The notes under the pieces are model-generated. The model was not told where the DNA came from and did not search any database. It was given only the letters and a program-made list of their open reading frames with translations. A program made the translations under genes and the position numbers. A stretch of 64,000 nt of DNA from assembly GCF_014648855.1 (NCBI RefSeq), contig NZ_BMRX01000007.1, positions 186,001-250,000 on the forward strand. Reading direction: 5' to 3'. Of this stretch, positions 47,315 to 54,387 are shown piece by piece (position 1 is the first letter of the stretch; each line of letters opens with the position of its first letter). Source of the DNA: Streptomyces parvulus. GTDB lineage: Bacteria > Actinomycetota > Actinomycetes > Streptomycetales > Streptomycetaceae.

Positions 47315-48957
47315 CCCTGTTGTGCGTCGTGGGCGAGGAGCGCGATGTGGACGGAGGCGGCCTGTTCGAAGTCGTCGAGGTCGACGCCGAGGCGGCCCTG
47401 TATCGCCTCCAGCCGGCGGTAGAGGGCGGGCCGGGAGACGTGGTGGAGCTGGGCGGTGCGGGACTTGTTGCGGCCGGTGGCGAGGTAGGTGCGCAGCACG
47501 GACAGCAGGTCCCCGTCGGGACCCTGGAGCAGTCCGTCCAGCTCCCGTTCGGCGAAGGACTGGACGTGCGGGTCGTCGCGCAGCAGCCGGACGAGTCCGC
47601 GCAGGTGGACGTCGCGCAGCCGCACCACGGGCGGCAGTTCGAGGGCGGCCGGGGAGTCGGCCACGGCGTCGGCGACCTGCTGCGCCTCGCGCAGGCCGGC
47701 CGGGACGTCGGCCCAGTCGGCGCGGGCGTCGGCGGCCGCGACCACGGTGTGCGCGGCGTCCGCCGCCGACCGGAGCCGGGCGGCGAAGTGGGCGGTGAGC
47801 GCCCTGGCGTCCTGGTCGGGCGCGAGGCTGAGCAGGACGGCGGCCCGGTCGTCCGCGAGGCCGGCGACGATCCCGGGCAGGCCCAGCAGCCGCAGCACCC
47901 GATCCAGCCGTGCGGTGTCCCGAGCGCCGACGACGAGCGGTACGAAGACGCGCCGGTTGACGGGCAGTCCGGCGGCCCGCGCCCGGGGCAGCAGTTGCCG
48001 CGCCGGAACGGCCCCGCTGACCAGGTCGGTGAGCAGGCTCCGCGCGGACTGCTCCTCCCAGGAGCCCGGGGAGTCCCAGGTCCCGCCGGCGCTGCCGGGG
48101 CCGGCGCCGCGCCGTCCGTCGCCGCCGCCGAGCAGCCGGTGCAGGACCAGGGCCTCGGCGGCGCGCTCGGCCAGGAGCCGTCCGGCGGCCCGGTCGCCGC
48201 GGTAGCCGCACAGCACCAGCCGGCCCCACCGCTCCCCCCGGCAGGTCAGCTCGGCGCGGATCCAGCCGTCGGCGGTGCCGGCCCCGGCCTGGCGGGCGAT
48301 GCGCTCCCAGTCCCGGAGCACGTCGTCGACGGCGGGCCGCTCCCCCGCCGTGGCGAGGACGCGGTGGGCGAGGTTGGTGACGACGACGGGGCAGCCGCCG
48401 TGCCGGGCCACCTCGTCGAGCAGGCGCTGCACGGGGGCGCCCGCGGTGATCAGGCCGGTGAGTTCGGTGCGTACGGCCTCGGAGAGGCTGACGGCGGCGA
48501 ACTTGCGCCGCAGCAGCCGGGACTGGACCTCCTCGGTGAGTTCGGCGAAGGGGAAGGGGCGGTGCAGGACGACCATGGGCAGCCCGCACCGGTCGGCCGC
48601 CCGCCGCATCACGTCCGGCGGGGCGGGGAAGGCGCGGCCGAGTCCGAGCACGACGGCCGCGGCCTCCGCCCGGTGCAGGGAGCGGATGTACTCGCCCTGC
48701 TTGTCCTCGTCCCCGGCGAGCAGCACCCCGGTGGTGAGGACCATCTCGCCGCCGCTGAGCATGACGCCGACGTCGGCGGCCTCGGCCACGTGCACCCACC
48801 GCACGGGCCGGTCGAGCCGGTGGGCGCCGGCCACCACCTCGGGCTGTCCGGCCAGCACCCGCTCCAGGCCGAGGACCTGGCGGACCGACAGGGCGGGTTC
48901 CCAGGGCTGCTGGGCCGGAACGGCGGGGGTGCCGGAGGTGGCCGGGGTGGCGGTCAT
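47311..48957 (-). CDS. PucR-family transcriptional regulator
   Basis: This 548-residue regulator has the N-terminal purine-catabolism PucR domain (about 23-145, SVRQVLGLERVLAGQPEVVA), a GGDEF-like middle region and a C-terminal PucR helix-turn-helix (RTYLATGRNKSRTAQLHHVS, then RPALYRRLEAI near 500-530). It probably senses a purine, pyrimidine or ureide metabolite and controls the flanking catabolic genes. ATG 48957 has GAGGA 9 bases upstream. It lies 31 bases after the aminotransferase gene, so it may be co-transcribed with it and thereby self-regulated. Confidence 0.94.
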   Translation of the reverse strand: MTATPATSGTPAVPAQQPWEPALSVRQVLGLERVLAGQPEVVAGAHRLDRPVRWVHVAEAADVGVMLSGGEMVLTTGVLLAGDEDKQGEYIRSLHRAEAAAVVLGLGRAFPAPPDVMRRAADRCGLPMVVLHRPFPFAELTEEVQSRLLRRKFAAVSLSEAVRTELTGLITAGAPVQRLLDEVARHGGCPVVVTNLAHRVLATAGERPAVDDVLRDWERIARQAGAGTADGWIRAELTCRGERWGRLVLCGYRGDRAAGRLLAERAAEALVLHRLLGGGDGRRGAGPGSAGGTWDSPGSWEEQSARSLLTDLVSGAVPARQLLPRARAAGLPVNRRVFVPLVVGARDTARLDRVLRLLGLPGIVAGLADDRAAVLLSLAPDQDARALTAHFAARLRSAADAAHTVVAAADARADWADVPAGLREAQQVADAVADSPAALELPPVVRLRDVHLRGLVRLLRDDPHVQSFAERELDGLLQGPDGDLLSVLRTYLATGRNKSRTAQLHHVSRPALYRRLEAIQGRLGVDLDDFEQAASVHIALLAHDAQQG

Positions 48958-48988
48958 GGCGGCGTTTCCTCTGCTCGGGACGCTGCTG

Positions 48989-50272
48989 TCAGATGCTCCG
49001 CAGGGCGCGTTCGAGGATCGCGGCGCCCTCCTCGGCCTCCGCGACGGTGAGGGACATCGGCGGGGCGACGCGCAGGGCGCTGGTGTTGTGGCCGCCGCCC
49101 TTGCCGATGAGCAGGCCGCCCGCGCGGGCCTCCTCCAGCACGGTGGCCGCCGCCTCGGGCGCCGCCTCGTCGGTGCCGGGCCGGGTCAGCTCGATCCCCA
49201 GCATCAGCCCGCGCCCGCGGACCTCGCGTACGTGCGGGACTTGGGCGGCGACGGCCCGCAGCCGTTCGAGGAGGAGTCCGCCGACGCGCCGGGCGTTGCC
49301 CTGGAGGTCGTGCTCCAGGGCGTGGTTGAGGTTGGCGAGGGCCGCCGCCATGGTGATCTGGGTGCCGCCGAAGGTGGAGATGCTGTTGGCGTCCAGGCAG
49401 TTCATGATCTCGGCGCGGGCGACGACGCCGCCGACGGACATGCCGTTGCCGATGCCCTTGGCGAAGGTCACGATGTCCGGCGGACCGTTGTGCGCGTGGG
49501 CCTGCCAGCCCCAGAAGTGCTCGCCGGTGCGGCCCCAGCCGGTCTGCACCTCGTCCGCGATCCAGAGGACGTCCCGCTCGCGCAGCACCTCGCGGAAGGC
49601 GGCGTACAGGCCGTCGGGCGGGGAGGTGAAGCCGCCGACGCCCTGGATGGGCTCGGCGATCAGCGCGGCGGGGGCGCGGGTGTGGCCGAGGAGGTCGCGC
49701 AGGTCGTCGACGCAGGCGGCGACGAAGTCGCGGTCGTCCAGGTGCGCGTAGGGGCCGCGGGTGCGGACGCCGCCGTGCACGTACAGGGTCTGGAGCGGGG
49801 ACAGCGAGGTCGGGGACCAGCCGCTGTTGCCGGTGATGCCCACCGAGCTGAAGGAGCGGCCGTGGTAGCTGTTGCGCATCGCCAGGATCGTGTTGCTGCG
49901 CCGGTACGCGGTGGCGAGCAGCAGGGCGGTGTCGTTGGCCTCGGTGCCGGAGGTGGTGAAGAAGACCCGGGCGTCGGGGATGCCGGACACGTGGGCGATC
50001 CGCTCGGCGAGTTCGACCATGGGCCGGTTGAGGTAGAGGGTCGAGGAGTGGATGATCCGCCCGGCCTGCTCGCTCACCGCCTTGGCCACCTCGGGCAGGG
50101 CGTGCGCGGTCATGGTGGTGAGGATGCCGCCGAAGAAGTCGAGGTACTTGTTGCCGGCGGCGTCCCAGACGTGCCGGCCCTCGCCGTGCGTGATCTCCAG
50201 CGGGTTCTCGTAGTACAGGGCGAGCCACTCGGGCAGGACGGCGCGGTGGCGGCCGAGCAGGTCGCGGGTCAC
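48989..50272 (-). CDS. Class III PLP-dependent aminotransferase (beta-alanine/omega-amino acid type)
   Basis: This 427-residue omega-aminotransferase has FFTTSGTEAND, the DEVQTGWGRTG segment with the PLP-ring Asp, and the Schiff-base Lys K272 in FAKGIGNGMSVGG. In this setting it would transaminate beta-alanine (or 3-aminoisobutyrate) to malonate or methylmalonate semialdehyde, completing pyrimidine breakdown; substrate is inferred from neighbours. GTG 50272 overlaps the stop of the second beta-ureidopropionase (GTGA), indicating coupled translation. Motifs resemble alanine-glyoxylate aminotransferase 2. Confidence 0.93.
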   Translation of the reverse strand: MTRDLLGRHRAVLPEWLALYYENPLEITHGEGRHVWDAAGNKYLDFFGGILTTMTAHALPEVAKAVSEQAGRIIHSSTLYLNRPMVELAERIAHVSGIPDARVFFTTSGTEANDTALLLATAYRRSNTILAMRNSYHGRSFSSVGITGNSGWSPTSLSPLQTLYVHGGVRTRGPYAHLDDRDFVAACVDDLRDLLGHTRAPAALIAEPIQGVGGFTSPPDGLYAAFREVLRERDVLWIADEVQTGWGRTGEHFWGWQAHAHNGPPDIVTFAKGIGNGMSVGGVVARAEIMNCLDANSISTFGGTQITMAAALANLNHALEHDLQGNARRVGGLLLERLRAVAAQVPHVREVRGRGLMLGIELTRPGTDEAAPEAAATVLEEARAGGLLIGKGGGHNTSALRVAPPMSLTVAEAEEGAAILERALRSI

Positions 50273-51111
50273 GGCCGCACCAGCCCCTCGTAGGCGTCGG
50301 GCCTGCGGTCGCGGTAGAAGGCCCACTGCTGCCGCACTTCGTCGATGAGGCCGAAGTCCAGGTCCCGGACGAGGAGTTCCTCCTTGGTGTCGCTGGCGGT
50401 GCCGCCGACGAACTGCCCGCGCGGGTCGACGAAGTACGAGGTCCCGTAGAAGTCGTTGTCCCCGTACTCCTCCTGGCCGACCCGGTTGATCGCGGCGACG
50501 AAGTACTCGTTGGCGACGGCCGCCGCGGGCTGTTCGAGCTGCCACAGGTGGGCCGAGAGTCCGCGGTGGGTGGCGGAGGGGTTGTAGACCAGCTGGGCGC
50601 CGCCGAGGCCGAGTTGGCGCCAGCCCTCCGGGAAGTGCCGGTCGTAGCAGATGTACACGCCGACCTTGCCGACGGCCGTGTCGAAGACCGGCCAGCCCAG
50701 GTTGCCGGGGCGGAAGTAGAACTTCTCCCAGAAGCCCTTGACCTGCGGGATGTGGTGCTTGCGGTACGTGCCGAGGACGGTGCCGTCGGCGTCGATCACG
50801 GCGGCGGTGTTGTAGTAGAACCCGGACTGCTCGACCTCGAAGACGGGGACGACGATCACCATGCCGGTCTCGCGGGCGAGGTCCTGCATGCGGCGGGTGG
50901 TCGGGCCGTCCGGCACGGGCTCGGCCCAGCGGTAGTGCTCGGGGTCCTGGACCTGGCAGAAGTAGGGGGCGTTGAAGACTTCCTGGAAGCCGATGACCTG
51001 GGCTCCCCGGCGGGCCGCCTCGCGGGCGTGCTCCTCGTGTTTCGCCACCATGGACTCGGTGTCGCCGGTCCAGGTGGCCTGGACGAGAGCGGCACGTACG
51101 ACGTTGGCCAT
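50269..51111 (-). CDS. Beta-ureidopropionase-type carbon-nitrogen hydrolase (copy 2)
   Basis: This 280-residue nitrilase-superfamily amidohydrolase has E44, K118 and C155, exactly the same positions as copy 1. The two align without gaps over the first 160 residues and match at most positions (for example GFWEKFYFRPGN, then WPVFDTAVGKVGVYICYDRH). ATG 51111 has AAGGAG 6 bases upstream. It leads an operon with the aminotransferase and probably pucR. Either the copies differ in substrate (carbamoyl-beta-alanine versus a branched or other ureido acid) or one is a recent duplicate under separate control. Confidence 0.94.
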   Translation of the reverse strand: MANVVRAALVQATWTGDTESMVAKHEEHAREAARRGAQVIGFQEVFNAPYFCQVQDPEHYRWAEPVPDGPTTRRMQDLARETGMVIVVPVFEVEQSGFYYNTAAVIDADGTVLGTYRKHHIPQVKGFWEKFYFRPGNLGWPVFDTAVGKVGVYICYDRHFPEGWRQLGLGGAQLVYNPSATHRGLSAHLWQLEQPAAAVANEYFVAAINRVGQEEYGDNDFYGTSYFVDPRGQFVGGTASDTKEELLVRDLDFGLIDEVRQQWAFYRDRRPDAYEGLVRP

Positions 51112-51140
51112 GAGCTGCTCCTTCGACGCGACGTCAGAGC

Positions 51141-51168
51141 CTCTACGCCCGTAGAGCAGGCCGTAGAG
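51141..51168. promoter_or_regulatory. Palindromic CTCTAC/GTAGAG operator-like sites
   Basis: CTCTAC (51141-51146), GCCC, GTAGAG (51151-51156) form a perfect inverted repeat; a third half-site GTAGAG lies at 51163-51168. The cluster is 30-57 bases upstream of ATG 51111, in the promoter zone of the second beta-ureidopropionase operon. Confidence 0.5.
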
Positions 51169-51289
51169 GGACGAACGTAAGCCTGGCCGGACGGGCTTGC
51201 CAAGACCATCGTCGCCACGGCGCGGTGTCGATCGCTTTTCGCACTCCTGTGGGTGATTGGTGGGACCGGTGGGGCCACGGGGGCGGATT

Positions 51290-53053
51290 TCATGGGGTGA
51301 ACCCGGCGACGCGGAGGGCGTGGACGAGGTCCCGGTGGCACCGGGCGGAGACGCCCCGGGCCGCTTCCAGGAGCAGGGGCACCAGCGCCTCGGGGTCCGC
51401 CGCGGCGCCGCGGGCGGCGTCCTGCGGGGTGCGGGCGCGGACGCAGGCGTCGAGGAGCGCGCGGGCCTCGCGGTGCCGGCCCTCGGCGGCCAGGCCGAGG
51501 ACGGCGGCGCCGGTCTGTGCGGCGGGCCGCACGACGTCCTGCCGCAGGACCTGTTCGGCGTCGGACTGCCGCCCGGCCCGGGCGAGCGCGTCGGCGACGG
51601 CGGCCAGCGCGTCCGCGGGCAGCGCGGCGGTCTCCCACAGCAGCGTGGCCCAGTCGGCGCCGAGTCCCGCCCGTTCCAGGCGCGCGGCGAGCAGTGGGAA
51701 GCGGGGGGCGGGTCCGAGGGCCGCCTCGGCCAGCAGGGCGTGCGCCGCGCCGCTGAGTCCGGCAGCCCGCAACCGCGCCAGCTCCTCGACGAGCGCGTCG
51801 ACGGCTCCCCGGTCGTCCTCCCCCGGCACCGGCACGGCTTCCTCGTCCCCCGATCCGGCGCCTCCCGCGAATCGCGCCCCACGCGGCCCTGGCCCCTCCG
51901 GCACGGGCACCGGCCCGGAGGGGACTCCACTCACGCCCACTTCGACATCCACGTCGACGGCTCCGGCGAAACGGGCGCCGCCTCGGCGACGTCGGCGTTG
52001 TTTGGGGGTGGGGGTGGGGTCGTGCGTGGGTTCGGGACCGGGTGGCGAGGGCGCCGGGTGGCCGGCGGGGTCGGCGCTCGGGGAGGTGGCGGCGGGCAGG
52101 GGCGCCGGGTGTTCGGCGGGGGCGACGCTCCGCGGGGGCCCACCGGCAGGTGGGGGTGCGGAGCGGTCGGCGGGCGGGTGTCCGCCGGTCCGCTGCTCTG
52201 CGGACCCGGCGCTCCAAGGCGCCACGACGGGCGAGCGCGCCGGATGGTCCGCGGGCGGGTGGTCGGCGGGCGGGGTCGCCTCGTGACTCCGGCACCCCCC
52301 GGCCTCCACTGCGGGCATGCCGCCGTCGACAGGAGCGGGTACGGGCCCCGCGGACCCGACCCCTGGCGCGGCGACGGCGGCGCCGGACAGACCCCCACGG
52401 GCCGCCGACCCGTGGAGGTCCCAGACCGAGTCCTCGGGGCGCCGCGCATGCCCGGACGGATCGTCGGCCGGTACCCCCGGCGCGGCCCCGGTCGCCGGGA
52501 CCGTCGGCCCGGCGTCCGCCGGGTGGCCCCCGCTCCCCCGCCGGGCCGCGTCCAATGCGGCCAGGCGCGCCCTCAGCTCCGCGCACCGGGCCGTCGCCCG
52601 GGTGTGGTCGTCGCGGGCCCAGGCGAGGTCGAGGCGGAGGGCGCCGCCCGTCTCCGGGGTGGTGTCGGGGTGGGTGAGCGTCCGGGTCAGCCGGGCCGCG
52701 CGCTCCCCGGCGTACCGCTGCTCGCGGAGCATGACGTCGAGCCGGTCGACGAGGGCCTCCCGCGCGCCCTGCAGGGCGTCGTACGCGGTGAGCGCGGCGG
52801 CGTACAGCGCGCGGGCGGGGCCCGCCTCGGCCCCGGCGGCAAGGGCGCCGTACCGCTCGCCGAAGTCCTGGAGCAGGGCCTCGACCACGTCCCAGGGCGG
52901 GATCTCGCGCCCGTCGAGACAGGCGCGCATGCCGTCGGAGTCGCGCCGCCAGAACACCCCGCACCAGCCGGCGCCCTGGTCCAGTCGCGCCAGCAGCCCC
53001 GTCAGGTACCGGGTGAAGTCCCCGACGCCACCCGGCAGTTGTTCCGCGGCCAT
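51290..53053 (-). CDS. Large Pro/Ala-rich protein of unknown function
   Basis: This 587-residue protein has three parts. The N-terminal globular, helical region (about 1-175) begins GDFTRYLTGLLARLDQGAGW. A long disordered Pro/Ala/Gly-rich linker (about 175-390) contains repeated basic-plus-ARFAG motifs (GGARFAG and RGARFAG). The C-terminal helical region (about 405-587) is rich in Leu/Ala. Streptomyces genomes commonly encode such proteins, sometimes labelled UL36-like because of low-complexity similarity, a label without functional meaning. GGGAGG lies 6 bases before ATG 53053. It follows the XRE regulator by 109 bases on the same strand and could share its transcript. Confidence 0.85.
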   Translation of the reverse strand: MAAEQLPGGVGDFTRYLTGLLARLDQGAGWCGVFWRRDSDGMRACLDGREIPPWDVVEALLQDFGERYGALAAGAEAGPARALYAAALTAYDALQGAREALVDRLDVMLREQRYAGERAARLTRTLTHPDTTPETGGALRLDLAWARDDHTRATARCAELRARLAALDAARRGSGGHPADAGPTVPATGAAPGVPADDPSGHARRPEDSVWDLHGSAARGGLSGAAVAAPGVGSAGPVPAPVDGGMPAVEAGGCRSHEATPPADHPPADHPARSPVVAPWSAGSAEQRTGGHPPADRSAPPPAGGPPRSVAPAEHPAPLPAATSPSADPAGHPAPSPPGPEPTHDPTPTPKQRRRRRGGARFAGAVDVDVEVGVSGVPSGPVPVPEGPGPRGARFAGGAGSGDEEAVPVPGEDDRGAVDALVEELARLRAAGLSGAAHALLAEAALGPAPRFPLLAARLERAGLGADWATLLWETAALPADALAAVADALARAGRQSDAEQVLRQDVVRPAAQTGAAVLGLAAEGRHREARALLDACVRARTPQDAARGAAADPEALVPLLLEAARGVSARCHRDLVHALRVAGFTP

Positions 53054-53162
53054 GGTTCGCCTCCCGCCCCGGCCGGAGGACTCCGGTCGGTCCGGTCACG
53101 TAGAGAACACCAGCCGTGTTACGGCACCGCTACGGGGAGTTTTCGGCAGGTGGCGTCACCGC

Positions 53163-53414
53163 TCACACCCCGGCCAGGACGCAGAGCCCCGCCAGTTCGT
53201 CCATGGACAGCCCCAGCGCGCGGGCCAGCGCGGCCACCGTGAAGAACGCCGGGGTCGGCGCTCGGCCGGTCTCGATCTTGCGCAGGGTCTCGGCGGAGAT
53301 GCCGGCCTCGGCGGCCACCTCCGTCATGCTCCGCTCGCCGCGGGCCTCGCGCAGCAGCCGGCCGAGGCGCTCGCCGCGCTCGTGCTCTTCGGGGGTCAGG
53401 GGGGTGCGCACCAT
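53163..53414 (-). CDS. Small XRE-family helix-turn-helix regulator
   Basis: This 83-residue DNA-binding protein is made almost entirely of one Cro/C1-type HTH: LREARGERSMTEVAAEAGIS, TLRKIETGRAPTPAFFTVAA, then LARALGLSMDELAGL. ATG 53414 is preceded by TACAAT and 6 bases, a leaderless arrangement; GTG 53411 is an alternative one codon in. It is divergent from a methionine aminopeptidase gene across a 63-base gap holding four ATACCGG-type repeats. This suggests that it represses both its own gene and map. Such a dedicated regulator for map is unusual. Confidence 0.93.
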   Translation of the reverse strand: MVRTPLTPEEHERGERLGRLLREARGERSMTEVAAEAGISAETLRKIETGRAPTPAFFTVAALARALGLSMDELAGLCVLAGV

Positions 53415-53470
53415 ACCGGCATTGTAATACCGGCTTCCCGTACCGGACCCAATTCAAATACCGGTATAGT
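53413..53470. promoter_or_regulatory. Divergent XRE/map promoter with repeated ATACCGG operators
   Basis: ATACCGGC at 53413-53420 and 53427-53434, GTACCGG at 53440-53446, and the perfect palindrome ATACCGGTAT at 53458-53467 occur within 55 bases. Leftward -10 TACAAT (53426-53421) lies 6 bases from the XRE ATG. Rightward -10 TATAGT (53465-53470) lies 7 bases from the map ATG and overlaps the palindrome. The sites are placed to block both leaderless promoters. Confidence 0.7.
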
Positions 53471-53477
53471 AATTGGC

Positions 53478-54254
53478 ATGGTGGAACTCAAGACAGACAC
53501 ATCGATCGAGGCGATGCACAAGGCCGGCCAGGTCGTCGCGCGCGCCCTGACCGCCGCCCGCGAGGCCGCCGGCGTGGGCGTCTCCCTGCTGGAGCTGGAC
53601 GCGGTGGCCCACGACGTACTGAAGGAGGCGGGGGCCGGCTCCCCGTTCCTCGGCTACCGGCCGTCCTTCGCGCCGACCCCCTTCCCGGCCGTCGTCTGCG
53701 CCTCCGTGAACGACGCGATCGTGCACGGCATCCCGGACGGCTACCGGCTGCGCGACGGCGACCTCGTCTCGCTCGACTGCGGAGCGACCCTCGGCGGCTG
53801 GGCCGGCGACTCGGCGATCAGCTTCGTCGTGGGCACGCCGCGGGAGGCGGACGTCACCCTGGTCGAGACCGCCGAGCGGGCCCTGGCGGCGGGCATCGCG
53901 GCGGCCGTCGTCGGCAACCGCATCGGCGACATCTCGCACGCGATCGGCACGGTCTGCCGGGCGGGCGGCTACGGCATCATGGACGACTTCGGCGGCCACG
54001 GCATCGGCCGCCGGATGCACGAGGACCCGGGCGTGCCCAACGAGGGCCGGCCGGGGCGCGGGATGCCGCTGCGCCACGGCATGGTCCTCGCCATCGAGCC
54101 CATGCTGATCGCGGGCGGCCGCGACGACTACCACGCGGCGGCCGACGGCTGGACCCTGCGCACCAACGACGGCTCCCGCGCCGCGCACGTCGAGCACACG
54201 GTGGCCGTCACCGACGCCGGCCCGCGCGTCCTGACCGCACGGGACGGCCTCTAG
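53478..54254 (+). CDS. map: Methionine aminopeptidase, type I
   Basis: This 258-residue enzyme removes N-terminal methionine from nascent proteins. The five metal ligands are all present: D100, D111, H174, E207 and E239, plus H83 in the active site. Length and spacing are those of bacterial type Ia enzymes without the Cys-rich N-terminal extension. ATG 53478 is immediately preceded by TATAGT and 7 bases, so the mRNA is probably leaderless. The location away from ribosomal-protein genes and the private XRE regulator suggest that this is an accessory, conditionally expressed copy rather than the housekeeping one. Confidence 0.96.
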   Translation: MVELKTDTSIEAMHKAGQVVARALTAAREAAGVGVSLLELDAVAHDVLKEAGAGSPFLGYRPSFAPTPFPAVVCASVNDAIVHGIPDGYRLRDGDLVSLDCGATLGGWAGDSAISFVVGTPREADVTLVETAERALAAGIAAAVVGNRIGDISHAIGTVCRAGGYGIMDDFGGHGIGRRMHEDPGVPNEGRPGRGMPLRHGMVLAIEPMLIAGGRDDYHAAADGWTLRTNDGSRAAHVEHTVAVTDAGPRVLTARDGL

Positions 54255-54283
54255 GACCACTGACCTCCGCCCGCCCCCGCGAA

Positions 54284-54320
54284 CATGCCCACCGGCACAT
54301 AACGTGACATGTTGGGCATG
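54284..54320. promoter_or_regulatory. Inverted repeat upstream of the clp gene
   Basis: CATGCCCA (54284-54291) and TGGGCATG (54313-54320) form a perfect 8-bp inverted repeat separated by 21 bases. The shorter AACATG / CATGTT pair (54282-54287 and 54308-54313) overlaps it. It lies about 70-105 bases before ATG 54388 and is a candidate operator for a heat-shock or stress regulator. No HspR (HAIR) sequence was recognised. Confidence 0.45.
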
Positions 54321-54387
54321 AACGCGCGCCGCCCGGGTTACCCGGCTCCGGTACGCCGATCAGCGAAGCAGCGGAGGGCCGGACACG

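Noticed and set aside
54255..54387. HspR (HAIR) or CIRCE element upstream of the clp gene
   Set aside because: No CTTGAGT-N7-ACTCAAG or CIRCE-like sequence is present; only the CATGCCCA inverted repeat was found.
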